From contig NZ_QQOA01000015.1 in the NCBI RefSeq assembly GCF_003443895.1, positions 62,001-126,000 on the forward strand: 64,000 bases of DNA, given 5' to 3'. A program made the position numbers and the translations under genes. This document shows positions 8,744 through 17,295 of the stretch, piece after piece. The notes below the pieces were generated by a model. That model had not been told where the DNA came from, made no database searches, and worked only from the letters and a program-made list of their open reading frames with translations. How positions within the stretch are numbered: position 1 is the stretch's first letter; each line of letters opens with the position of its first letter. This stretch comes from Paraburkholderia phosphatilytica. GTDB taxonomy: Bacteria > Pseudomonadota > Gammaproteobacteria > Burkholderiales > Burkholderiaceae.

Positions 8744-8779
8744 AAAAAGAAAGCCGCTCGCCAGCAACTGGCGAACGGC
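8744..8779 (-). terminator. Strong minus-strand intrinsic terminator
   Basis: CGCCAG (8759-8764) pairs with CTGGCG (8768-8773) around CAA, extended by GCCG (8753-8756) with CGGC (8776-8779). Read on the minus strand the stem is followed by TTTCTTTTTG. It ends transcription coming from the right: the 14-codon ORF 16 bases away, and possibly the EamA gene about 200 bases upstream. Confidence 0.75.
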
Positions 8780-8797
8780 GGAATTTTGATGACGTGA

Positions 8798-8842
8798 TCA
8801 AGCGTCGATGAAATGATACGCGCCGCCAAATTTGCGACGCAT
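8798..8842 (-). CDS. Candidate 14-residue mini-ORF before a terminator
   Basis: On the minus strand an ATG at 8842 opens a 14-codon frame reading MRRKFGGAYHFIDA and stopping at 8798. AGGGA lies about eight bases before the ATG, and a strong terminator starts 19 bases after the stop. A dyad CCTTGACAAGG lies just upstream. This could be a leader peptide, a small protein gene, or chance inside an untranslated region or sRNA. I recognise no family. Only conservation across relatives would decide. Confidence 0.3.
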   Translation of the reverse strand: MRRKFGGAYHFIDA

Positions 8843-8996
8843 CGGTGATTTCCCTACAAAACCTTGACAAGGCGCGGCGAACGCGAATTCGTTAAATGTC
8901 CATGACGTCGATGACGGTAGAACTTACCTGTCGGACCTTACGGAAAATACTCCGGAATCCATACTAATCGTCGGGTACCCTGCATTCACCAGGCTT

Positions 8997-9899
8997 TCAG
9001 CCCGCTATTGCGCGCAGTTTCTGCGGCACGATCCGCCAGCCGAGGTTCACGCCCGCCGCAGCCACCAGCACGAGCACCGCGCCCGCGAACTGCACCCACG
9101 CAAGCTTCTGCCCGAACGCCACGCGGTCGACGACGATCGCGACCACCGGATAGATGAACGACAGCGCGCCCGTCATCGAAGTCGGCAGCTTCTGGATCGC
9201 GCCGTACATCAGCACGTACATCACGCCGGTGTTGACCACGCCGAGCGTCGCAACTTCGAGCCAGTGCGCGCCGGTATCGGGTAATGCACCGTAATGCACG
9301 AACGGCGCCAGCAGCACGATGCCGGAGATCGTGGTGATCAACGCGAGCAGATGCGGCGGCGTGCCCTTCAGATGCTTCGTGACGATCGACGACACCGCCC
9401 ACAGCAGCGCCGCGCCGAACGCGAGCGCGACGCCCGTCAGGTACTGGCCCGGCATCGCGAGCACGGCCGGCTCCACCCTGACGATCAGCACGAGCCCCGC
9501 GAACGCGACCAGCAGCCACACGATCGTCGATGCGGTGATCCGTTCGCGGAAGATCACCGCGCCCAGCGCGACCAGCATGAACGGCTGCGTGTTGTAGACG
9601 GTGGTCGCCATCGAGATCGACGCGCGCGAGTACGACGCGAACAGCAGCACCCAGTTGAACACGATCGCCGCGCTGCCCAGCACCGCGAAGCCGATCATCC
9701 GCCACGAGAACAGCTCGCGCCGGAACAGGCCGCGGCTCGCGCACACGATGGTCAGCGCGACCGCGCCGAACACGCAGCGCAGGAACGCCACGTTCAACGC
9801 GGACTGCCCGGACGACACGACGAGCCAGCCGATCGTCCCCGACATCAGCATCGCGACCGACATCTCCAGCGCGCCGCGACGAATTTCTGCAGAAGCCAT
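8997..9899 (-). CDS. EamA/DMT-superfamily transporter
   Basis: A 300-residue inner-membrane protein with about ten hydrophobic segments in two homologous EamA halves (roughly residues 12-140 and 155-290), the form of RhaT/YdcZ-like drug/metabolite exporters. The first half holds the usual VFNWVLLFASYSRASISMA region and the second VNTGVMYVLMYGAIQKLP. It diverges from an Lrp-type regulator with a 128-base shared promoter region. Lrp-type regulators often control such exporters of amino acids or metabolites, so this pair is probably functional; the substrate is unknown. Confidence 0.88.
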   Translation of the reverse strand: MASAEIRRGALEMSVAMLMSGTIGWLVVSSGQSALNVAFLRCVFGAVALTIVCASRGLFRRELFSWRMIGFAVLGSAAIVFNWVLLFASYSRASISMATTVYNTQPFMLVALGAVIFRERITASTIVWLLVAFAGLVLIVRVEPAVLAMPGQYLTGVALAFGAALLWAVSSIVTKHLKGTPPHLLALITTISGIVLLAPFVHYGALPDTGAHWLEVATLGVVNTGVMYVLMYGAIQKLPTSMTGALSFIYPVVAIVVDRVAFGQKLAWVQFAGAVLVLVAAAGVNLGWRIVPQKLRAIAG

Positions 9900-9971
9900 G
9901 TTCCCGCTCCATTGGATCGAAGGCCCGTACCGCGAGCCGATGGAGACCAGTTTAGGAACTCGACAAGCGCA

Positions 9972-9993
9972 AAACTATGGCTAAACTAAGGCT
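9972..9993. promoter_or_regulatory. Tandem 11-bp repeat, candidate Lrp operator
   Basis: AAACTATGGCT (9972-9982) is followed directly by AAACTAAGGCT (9983-9993), 10 of 11 bases the same, one helical turn apart. It sits between the divergent EamA and Lrp-type genes, 35-56 bases before the chosen lrp start. This is a likely binding site for the adjacent regulator; binding is inference. Confidence 0.45.
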
Positions 9994-10027
9994 GTACGAT
10001 CCATTCACCTTGCAATCGAAGGTCAAG

Positions 10028-10504
10028 ATGAGCAAACGCCTTTCACCGCAAACCGTGGCACCCGCCACCCTCGACAACACCGACCGCGAGCTGATCGCCG
10101 CGCTCGCCGAAGACGCTCGGCAGCCGGTCAGCGAGCTCGCGAAGCGCATCGGCCTGTCAGCGCCGAGTACCACCGACCGGATACGGCGGTTGGAAACACA
10201 AGGCGTGATCGCAGGTTTCGCGGTCGAGCTGGACCCGCGCGCGCTCGGCTACACGCTGCAGGCCATCGTGCGCGTGAAGCCGCTGCCGGGTCAGCTGCAT
10301 CTGGTGGAGGAGGTGATTCGCCGCATTCCGGAGTTTGTGGAATGCGACAAGGTGACGGGCGACGACTGCTTCGTCTGCCGCCTCTATCTGCGTTCGATCG
10401 AGCAGCTCGATGGCATTCTCGGGAAAGTGACCGAGCGCGCGGAGACCAGCACGGCGATCATCAAGTCGACGCCGATCGCGAGGCGGCTGCCGCCGCTCGT
10501 CTGA
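10028..10504 (+). CDS. Lrp/AsnC-family transcriptional regulator
   Basis: A 158-residue regulator. An N-terminal winged helix-turn-helix covers about residues 15-65 (LDNTDRELIAAL, SELAKRIGLSAPSTTDRIRRLE), followed by an AsnC ligand-binding domain with the usual VRVKPLPGQ and VTGDDCFVCRL strands. The start at 10028 is chosen because an upstream ATG at 9977 would lie inside the repeated putative operator. It probably regulates itself and the divergent EamA exporter in response to an amino acid, as Lrp-family members do. It converges with the dehalogenase-like gene, 9 bases away. Confidence 0.9.
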   Translation: MSKRLSPQTVAPATLDNTDRELIAALAEDARQPVSELAKRIGLSAPSTTDRIRRLETQGVIAGFAVELDPRALGYTLQAIVRVKPLPGQLHLVEEVIRRIPEFVECDKVTGDDCFVCRLYLRSIEQLDGILGKVTERAETSTAIIKSTPIARRLPPLV

Positions 10505-10513
10505 AGACCACTG

Positions 10514-11437
10514 TCAGCGCGCGAGCGGCTCGAAGAACGACAGCACTTCTTCAACGAGCGCGTCCGGCGCTTCTTCAGGGATGTAGTGGCCACACGGCAG
10601 CGCGCGGCCGCTCACGTCGCGCGCCACCTTCCGCCATTCGGCGAGCGCATCGAAGCAGCGCGCGATCACGCCTTCTTCGCCCCACAGCACGCGCACCGGA
10701 CACCCAAGCTTATGCCCGCGCTCGATATCCGCACGGTCGTGCTCGAGATCGATCGTGGCGGATGCACGATAGTCCTCGCACATCGCGTGCACCGCGCCCG
10801 GCTGGCGCAGCGCGGCGCGATACGCGTCGAGCGCTTCGGGCGCGAACGGCGCAAGGCCCGCGTAGCGGCTCCCCATCACGCGCTCCACGTACACGTCCGG
10901 GTTCGCGCTGAGCATCGTTTCCGGCAACGGCGCCGGCTGGATCAGGAAGAACCAGTGGAAGTACAGCGTCGCGAACGTGCGATCGGTGGCTTCGTACATC
11001 GCGAGCGTCGGCGCGATGTCGAGCAGCATCAGGCGCTCGACGGCTTCCGGAAAGTCGAGCGCCATCCGGTGCGCGACGCGCGCGCCGCGATCGTGTGCGC
11101 AGACAAGGAAGCGTTCGTAGCCGAAGTGCCGCATCACGGCGACCTGCTCAGCCGCCATCGTGCGTTTCGAATACGGGGAGTGCGTGGCGTTGCTCGGCGG
11201 TTTGCCCGACGCGCCATAGCCGCGGAGATCTGTGGCGATCACCGTGAAGTGCTGCGCAAGCGCCGCTGCGCAGCGATGCCAGATCATGTGCGTCTGCGGA
11301 TGGCCGTGCAGCAGCAGCAGCGGTGGCCCCGATCCGCCCTTGACACCGTAGATGTCGACGTCGCCCTCTCTCAAACGGAAGGGCGTGAAGTCCTCGAAAG
11401 GCATGTTGTGCATTCCCGTCGTGGTCGGTGCGGCCAT
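10514..11437 (-). CDS. Probable fluoroacetate/haloacetate dehalogenase
   Basis: A 307-residue alpha/beta hydrolase. The whole residue set that defines fluoroacetate dehalogenases is visible: nucleophile D116 in AHDRGARVAH, fluoride/carboxylate arginines R117 and R120, the halide pocket H161-W162 in YFHWFF, D140 in LLDIAP, Y223 and H284 in CGHYIPEE. Spacing matches the characterised Rhodopseudomonas enzyme. Epoxide hydrolases share the fold but lack the R-x-x-R and H-W features, so hydrolytic C-F or C-Cl cleavage is the best guess. The start MAAPTTTG at 11437 is weak; ATGs at 11413 and 11404 are alternatives. The open frame extends 47 codons further upstream without support. Confidence 0.82.
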   Translation of the reverse strand: MAAPTTTGMHNMPFEDFTPFRLREGDVDIYGVKGGSGPPLLLLHGHPQTHMIWHRCAAALAQHFTVIATDLRGYGASGKPPSNATHSPYSKRTMAAEQVAVMRHFGYERFLVCAHDRGARVAHRMALDFPEAVERLMLLDIAPTLAMYEATDRTFATLYFHWFFLIQPAPLPETMLSANPDVYVERVMGSRYAGLAPFAPEALDAYRAALRQPGAVHAMCEDYRASATIDLEHDRADIERGHKLGCPVRVLWGEEGVIARCFDALAEWRKVARDVSGRALPCGHYIPEEAPDALVEEVLSFFEPLAR

Positions 11438-11646
11438 TGTAAGAGCGCGCCAAACGTGTGCCTCGTTGGATAGGCCACTAATGCGTAGAACCCGAGCACT
11501 TATTCGAACGCTTGACGTGTCGAACGATGCACATGCACAGCACGCTTCACCTATAATCGAACGATCGTGCAAAAACATGCGGGGCGCGTCACGCTATCGC
11601 ATGCTGTCCACATCCGAACAATGCACAAGACAAGGAGACTTCCGTC

Positions 11647-12603
11647 ATGGCCTTGCCCGCCGTATTGCAGAACCTCGCGCTGCCTGTCGTCGCATCGCCG
11701 ATGTTCATCGTCAGCTACCCGGAGCTCGTGCTCGCGCAGTGCAAGGCCGGCATCGTCGGCTCGTTTCCGGCGCTGAACGCGCGCCCCGCCGAACTGCTCG
11801 ACGAATGGCTCACGCAGATCCAGGCGTCGCTCGCCGAACACCAACGCTTGAACCCGGATGCGATCATCGGCCCGATCGCAGTTAACCAGATCGTGCATCA
11901 GTCGAACGCGCGGCTCGAGCACGACGTTCGCGTGTGCGTCGAACACAAGGTGCCGATCTTCATCACGAGCCTGCGCGCGCCGGCGCGTGAGATCGTCGAC
12001 GCGGTGCACAGCTACGGCGGCATCGTGCTGCACGACGTGATCAACCTGCGCCATGCGCAGAAGGCGCTCGAAGCGGGCGTCGACGGGCTGATTCTCGTCG
12101 CGGCCGGCGCCGGCGGCCACGCGGGCACCACGTCGCCGTTCGCGCTCGTCGGCGAAGTGCGTCGCATGTTCGACGGGCCGATCGTGCTGTCCGGCGCGAT
12201 TGCGAACGGCGGCTCGATCCTCGCCGCGCAGGCGATGGGCGCGGACCTCGCGTACATGGGCACGCGCTTCATCGCGACGAAGGAAGCGCACGCGGTGGAG
12301 AGCTACAAGGAGGCCATCCTCGGCGCGAACGCATCGGACATCATCTACACGAATCTCTTCACCGGCGTGCACGGCAATTACATTCGCGAAAGCATCGTGA
12401 ATGCGGGCCTCGATCCCGATGCGCTGCCGGAGTCGGACAAGACGAAGATGAACTTCGGCAGCGACAAGGCCAAGGCGTGGAAGGACATCTGGGGCGCGGG
12501 GCAAGCCGTCGGCCTGATGGACGACGTGCCCGACGTCGCGACGCTCGTCGCGCGTCTGAAAGATGAATACGACGCGGCGAAAGCGCGGCTCGCGATTCGC
12601 TGA
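11647..12603 (+). CDS. Nitronate monooxygenase (2-nitropropane dioxygenase family)
   Basis: FMN-dependent TIM-barrel enzyme that oxidises alkyl nitronates such as propionate-3-nitronate, 318 residues. Seen: PVVASPMFIVSYPELVLAQ at the N-terminus, GIVGSFPALNAR, the flavin phosphate motif LVAAGAGGHAGTTSPFALV (the GxGGHxG class-I mark), LSGAIANGGSILAAQAMGADLAYMGTRF and the trailing YIRESIVNAGLDP. GACAAGGAGAC lies upstream of the ATG. The 209-base space before it is shared with the divergent dehalogenase-like gene. Confidence 0.93.
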   Translation: MALPAVLQNLALPVVASPMFIVSYPELVLAQCKAGIVGSFPALNARPAELLDEWLTQIQASLAEHQRLNPDAIIGPIAVNQIVHQSNARLEHDVRVCVEHKVPIFITSLRAPAREIVDAVHSYGGIVLHDVINLRHAQKALEAGVDGLILVAAGAGGHAGTTSPFALVGEVRRMFDGPIVLSGAIANGGSILAAQAMGADLAYMGTRFIATKEAHAVESYKEAILGANASDIIYTNLFTGVHGNYIRESIVNAGLDPDALPESDKTKMNFGSDKAKAWKDIWGAGQAVGLMDDVPDVATLVARLKDEYDAAKARLAIR

Positions 12604-12660
12604 GGTTTCGTTCCGCGCTTCTTTTCCCGCTTCGTTCTACATCCAAAGCCGGCGCAACCG

Positions 12661-15600
12661 CTACATGTTGCGCCGGTACTGTCCGCCCACCTCGAACAGC
12701 GCGTGCGTGATCTGCCCGAGCGAGCACACGCGCACCGCTTCCATCAACACGGCAAACACGTTGCCGTCGTCCATCACCGTCTGCCGAAGCTTGCCAAGCG
12801 CTGCGGGCGCCGCGTGCTGATTGCGCGCCTGAAAGTCGCGCAGGCGCGTGAGCTGGTTCTGCTTCTCTTCATCGGTGGAACGGGCGAGTTCGATCGGCGG
12901 CGGCGCATCGTGCGAATGCGCGGCAAGAAACGTGTTCACGCCGACGATCGGGTACGAGCCATCGTGCTTCCGGTGTTCGTACAGCATCGACTCGTCCTGG
13001 ATGCGTCCGCGCTGATACCCCGTCTCCATCGCGCCGAGCACGCCGCCGCGTTCCGTCAGACGATCGAACTCCGCGAGCACCGCGGCTTCGACGAGGTCGG
13101 TGAGTTCCTCGATCACGAAGCTGCCCTGGCTCGGATTCTGGTTCTTCGTCAAGCCCCATTCGCGATTGATGATCAGCTGGATCGCGACCGCGCGGCGCAC
13201 CGATTCTTCAGTGGGCGTGGTGATCGCTTCGTCGAACGCGTTGGTGTGCAGCGAGTTGCAGTTGTCGTAGATCGCGATCAGCGCCTGCAGCGTGGTGCGG
13301 ATGTCGTTGAAGTCGATCTCCTGCGCGTGCAGGCTGCGGCCCGACGTCTGCACGTGATACTTCAGCTTCTGGCTGCGCTCGTTCGCGCCATAGCGCTCGC
13401 GCATCGCGACGGCCCAGATGCGGCGCGCGACACGACCGAGCACCGTGTATTCCGGGTCCATCCCGTTTGAGAAGAAGAACGACAGGTTCGGCGCGAAGTC
13501 GTCGATCTTCATACCGCGCGCGAGGTACGCCTCGACATACGTGAAGCCGTTCGCGAGCGTGTACGCGAGCTGCGAGATCGGATTCGCGCCGGCCTCCGCG
13601 ATGTGATAGCCCGAGATCGACACCGAATAGAAGTTGCGCACGCCATGCTCGACGAAGTACGCCTGAATGTCGCCCATCACCTTCAGGCTGAACTCGGTCG
13701 AGAAGATGCAGGTGTTTTGCCCCTGGTCTTCCTTGAGAATGTCGGCCTGCACGGTGCCGCGCGCATTTTCCAGCGCGTGCTGTTGCGCGGCGAGCAGTTC
13801 TTCCGCCGTCGCTTCGCGCCCATCGTCCTTCGCTTTCGCGCGCGCGGCCGCGATCTGCTGATCGATCGCGACGTTGAAGAACATCGCGAGGATCGACGGC
13901 GCGGGACCGTTGATCGTCATCGACACCGATGTCTGCGGCGAGCACAGATCGAAGCCGTCGTAGAGCGTTTTCATGTCGTCGAGCGTCGCGACCGATACGC
14001 CCGAATTGCCGACCTTGCCGTAGATGTCCGGGCGCTCGTGCGGCTCTTCGCCGTAGAGCGTGACGGAATCGAATGCAGTGGACAGGCGCTTCGCCGGCAT
14101 ACCTTCGGACAGCAGTTTGAAGCGGCGATTCGTGCGGAACGGATCGCCCTCACCGGCGAACATCCGCGTCGGATCTTCGTTCTCCCGACGAAACGGAAAC
14201 ACGCCCGCGGTGAACGGGAAATGACCCGGAAGATTGTCGAGCATCAGCCAGCGCAGCAGATCACCGGGGTCGCTGTACTTCGGCAGCGAGACCTTGCGGA
14301 CCTGCGAGCCGGATAGCGTTGTCACGGTGAGCGTGGTGTGGATCTCGCGATCGCGTACGCGCGTCACGTGTTCGTCGCCGCTGTACGCGGCAACGGTGTC
14401 GGGCCACGCGGCAAGCAACGCTTTTTCGCGCTCGCCGAGTTGTGCGTGCTTCTGCGTGTAGAGCGCGTCGAGGCGATCGTTTGGTTGAGCAGTGTTCGAC
14501 ACGCCATCCGCTTCGCGCAGCATCCGGCGCGCTTCGTCGATCTGCCAGCGTTCGCGCGCGAGCTTCGACTGCGCGTCGACCTGCTCGCGATACGCGCGCA
14601 CCGTATCCGCGATCTCGGACAGATAACGCACGCGCGGTGGCGGCACGATCGCGTTGCGGCCCGTCGAATGACGCACGCCCGTCAGCGACGGCAAGCGCTG
14701 TCCGCCTTCTCGCAGGCCATGCTCGCGCAACGATGCCGCGAGGTGCTGATAGAGCGCGGTCACGCCATCGTCATTGAAGTGCGACGCGATCGTGCCGAAC
14801 ACCGGCATCGCGTCCGGCGCTTCGCTGAAGCGCGCCTGGTTGCGCTGCACCTGCTTCGCGACGTCGCGCAGCGCATCGGCCGCGCCCTTGCGATCGAACT
14901 TGTTGATCGCGACCGTATCGGCGAAATCGAGCATGTCGATCTTTTCGAGCTGGCTCGCGGCGCCGAACTCCGGCGTCATCACGTAGAGCGAACGGTCCAC
15001 GTGCTGCACGATCGCCGCGTCGCCCTGCCCGATGCCCGACGTCTCGACGACGATCAGATCGAAGCCCGCCGCCTTGCATGCGGCGATCGCATCGGGCAGC
15101 GCGGCGGACAGTTCGCTCGACGCTTCGCGCGTCGCCATCGATCGCATGAACACGCGCGGCCCCGCGCCCCAGTCGCCGATCGCGTTCATGCGAATACGGT
15201 CGCCGAGCAGCGCGCCACCGGATTTGCGTCGCGACGGATCGATCGCGAGCACCGCGATGTTCAGCGTGTCGTCGTAGTCGAGGCGGAAACGCCGCACGAG
15301 TTCGTCAGTCAACGACGACTTTCCCGCGCCGCCCGTGCCCGTGATGCCGAGCACCGGAATGCGCGCGGTCTGCGCGTAGTGGGAAAGCGATTCGCGCAAT
15401 GCCGAGGAGGCATGCCCCGCTTCGAGTGAGGTGATGAGTTCGGCGAGCTGGCGGAACACCGCGGCGGTTTGCGCAGGATCTTTGGCGCTGCCATTAGATG
15501 CGCGGTTCAACGCGCCGAGTGCAAACTGCGGCTCATCCGAGCCCTGACCTTGCGACTGCGATTGCCTCGCAACCTCCCGCTCGCGCGCCGCCGCCGCACA

Positions 15601-16080
15601 GCGCGCGATCATGTCGTCGATCATCCCCTGCAGGCCGAGCCGCTGCCCGTCCTGCGGCGAATAGATACGCTCGACGCCATACGTCTGCAACTCGTCGATT
15701 TCGTGCGGCACGATCACGCCGCCCCCGCCGCCGAACACCTTGATACGCGACCCGGCGCGTTCGCGCAGCAGGTCGACCAGGTAGCGGAAGTATTCGATGT
15801 GGCCGCCCTGATAGCTCGACACCGCGATGCCGTCCGCGTCTTCCTGCAACGCGGCGGTGGCGACTTCGTCGACGGAACGGTTGTGGCCGAGATGAATCAC
15901 CTCGACGCCGCTCGCCTGCAGGATGCGGCGCATGATGTTGATCGACGCATCGTGTCCGTCGAACAGCGCGGCAGCCGTCACGAAACGCAGGCGCTGTGTG
16001 CCGGCGCGCACCGCGGCGTCGCCGTCGATGCGCTGCGGCGTGTGTCGCGACGTGCGCTGCGGCGTGGATAGATCGGTCAT
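12661..16080 (-). CDS. icmF: Fused isobutyryl-CoA mutase IcmF
   Basis: A 1139-residue fusion that interconverts isobutyryl-CoA and n-butyryl-CoA using adenosylcobalamin and carries its own G-protein chaperone. Domains in order: B12-binding Rossmann domain (about 30-160) with FDGHDAS (H43 as cobalt ligand) and SSYQGGH; MeaB-like GTPase (about 205-520) with P-loop GTGGAGKSS (248-256) and IVETSGIGQGD, NKFDRKGA; then the large substrate-binding mutase barrel with EGMPAKRLSTAFDS and RTTLQALIAIYDNCNSLHTNAFDEA. Order B12-GTPase-barrel is diagnostic of IcmF and separates it from methylmalonyl-CoA mutase. The gene lies 57 bases downstream of a LysR regulator on the same strand. Confidence 0.96.
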   Translation of the reverse strand: MTDLSTPQRTSRHTPQRIDGDAAVRAGTQRLRFVTAAALFDGHDASINIMRRILQASGVEVIHLGHNRSVDEVATAALQEDADGIAVSSYQGGHIEYFRYLVDLLRERAGSRIKVFGGGGGVIVPHEIDELQTYGVERIYSPQDGQRLGLQGMIDDMIARCAAAAREREVARQSQSQGQGSDEPQFALGALNRASNGSAKDPAQTAAVFRQLAELITSLEAGHASSALRESLSHYAQTARIPVLGITGTGGAGKSSLTDELVRRFRLDYDDTLNIAVLAIDPSRRKSGGALLGDRIRMNAIGDWGAGPRVFMRSMATREASSELSAALPDAIAACKAAGFDLIVVETSGIGQGDAAIVQHVDRSLYVMTPEFGAASQLEKIDMLDFADTVAINKFDRKGAADALRDVAKQVQRNQARFSEAPDAMPVFGTIASHFNDDGVTALYQHLAASLREHGLREGGQRLPSLTGVRHSTGRNAIVPPPRVRYLSEIADTVRAYREQVDAQSKLARERWQIDEARRMLREADGVSNTAQPNDRLDALYTQKHAQLGEREKALLAAWPDTVAAYSGDEHVTRVRDREIHTTLTVTTLSGSQVRKVSLPKYSDPGDLLRWLMLDNLPGHFPFTAGVFPFRRENEDPTRMFAGEGDPFRTNRRFKLLSEGMPAKRLSTAFDSVTLYGEEPHERPDIYGKVGNSGVSVATLDDMKTLYDGFDLCSPQTSVSMTINGPAPSILAMFFNVAIDQQIAAARAKAKDDGREATAEELLAAQQHALENARGTVQADILKEDQGQNTCIFSTEFSLKVMGDIQAYFVEHGVRNFYSVSISGYHIAEAGANPISQLAYTLANGFTYVEAYLARGMKIDDFAPNLSFFFSNGMDPEYTVLGRVARRIWAVAMRERYGANERSQKLKYHVQTSGRSLHAQEIDFNDIRTTLQALIAIYDNCNSLHTNAFDEAITTPTEESVRRAVAIQLIINREWGLTKNQNPSQGSFVIEELTDLVEAAVLAEFDRLTERGGVLGAMETGYQRGRIQDESMLYEHRKHDGSYPIVGVNTFLAAHSHDAPPPIELARSTDEEKQNQLTRLRDFQARNQHAAPAALGKLRQTVMDDGNVFAVLMEAVRVCSLGQITHALFEVGGQYRRNM

Positions 16081-16137
16081 GTCTCCCCCAGATCGTCACA
16101 CCTTGTGGGTGTCCGTCTGGAGTGTATCGCCGATCGT

Positions 16138-17082
16138 TCAACGATGTCGCTCCGCCGCCTCGCGAATCTCGTCGAGCGTCGGCCACAGTTTCTGGCCCGC
16201 GAAGCGGTCCACCATGAAGTCGACGAACGAGCGCACCTTCGCCGACAGATAGCGCCGGCTCGCATACACGACATGAATGGGCAGCTCGCGCGGACCGATC
16301 TCATCGACGAGCAGCGGAATGAGACGACCCTCCGCGATATCCGCGCCGATCGCCTCGCTGCCGAGCATCGCAACGCCCGCGCCCTGCAGCACGGCAACGC
16401 GCATCGCCTCCAGATGATTGACGGAGATGTTGCCGACCACCCGCACGCGCGAGCTGCGCGCCGCTTCGGTCTGCGCCATGTCCGCGAACGACACGCCCGC
16501 GTACTGCAGATAGTTGTGCGATGCGAGATCGGCGAGCGTCTTCGGCGCGCCGTGTTCGCGCAGGTACTCCGGCGACGCGCACAGCACGATGTGCGCGGTC
16601 GCGATCTGCCGCGCCACCAGCGATGACGACTTGAGCCCCGTCGGCGCCGCGCGGATCGCCACGTCGTAGCCTTCGTCGATCAGCTCGACCACGCGGTCCG
16701 CGAACGTCATTTCGACGTTCACCTGCGGGTGCGCCGCCGCGTAGTCGGCCACCGCGCCCATCACGTACTTGAGCCCGAATGCCGACAGCGACGACACGCG
16801 CAGCCGCCCCTGCGGCATCACCGTCGCCGCGCCGACGGCCTGCTCTGCCTCCTCGAGTTCGCCCAGCACCTGGCTCAGCCGCTCGTAGTATTCGCGGCCC
16901 GCTTCGGTCGGCGCGACGCGGCGCGTCGTGCGGTTCAGGAGGCGCGCGCCGAGATAGCGTTCGAGATGCATCACGTGCTTGCTCGCCATCGCCGCCGACA
17001 TGTCCATCTTCTCGGCCGCCCCGACGAAGCTGCCGATCTCGACGACATGGCGAAACACTTTCAGGCTGATCAGGGTATCCAT
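16138..17082 (-). CDS. LysR-family transcriptional regulator
   Basis: A 314-residue regulator with an N-terminal winged HTH (residues 1-60: FRHVVEIGSFVGAAEKMDMS, MHLERYLGARLLNRTTRRVAPTEAG) and a periplasmic-binding-like effector domain (about 90-295). It belongs to the CrgA/DmlR-like branch by its RTTRRVAPTEAG and ADMAQ-type core. It reads in the same direction as icmF 57 bases downstream, which could make them one transcript, but the target genes are not shown by the sequence. Confidence 0.92.
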   Translation of the reverse strand: MDTLISLKVFRHVVEIGSFVGAAEKMDMSAAMASKHVMHLERYLGARLLNRTTRRVAPTEAGREYYERLSQVLGELEEAEQAVGAATVMPQGRLRVSSLSAFGLKYVMGAVADYAAAHPQVNVEMTFADRVVELIDEGYDVAIRAAPTGLKSSSLVARQIATAHIVLCASPEYLREHGAPKTLADLASHNYLQYAGVSFADMAQTEAARSSRVRVVGNISVNHLEAMRVAVLQGAGVAMLGSEAIGADIAEGRLIPLLVDEIGPRELPIHVVYASRRYLSAKVRSFVDFMVDRFAGQKLWPTLDEIREAAERHR

Positions 17083-17198
17083 CTCACTCGCTCACTCGTT
17101 CACAGCGGGAATCAATGACGACGCACGAGCGGACTTTATCAAAGAAGCTGCGTGAAACGCAGTGAGCCAGCACCGGCTCTGGCACCGGCGGCGCAATG

Positions 17199-17232
17199 AA
17201 AAAGCCCCGTGTCCTGATGGAACACGGGGCTT
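17199..17232 (-). terminator. Intrinsic terminator of the porin gene
   Basis: AAGCCCCGTGT (17202-17212) pairs with ACACGGGGCTT (17222-17232) around CCTGATGGA; on the minus strand the stem ends in a T run. It lies about 65 bases after the porin stop. Confidence 0.85.
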
Positions 17233-17295
17233 CGAGTTGCATGAGCGTGACGGAGGGAGGCCGCAAACCGCGCAGCCCGCCCGCTTCAGAGCACG

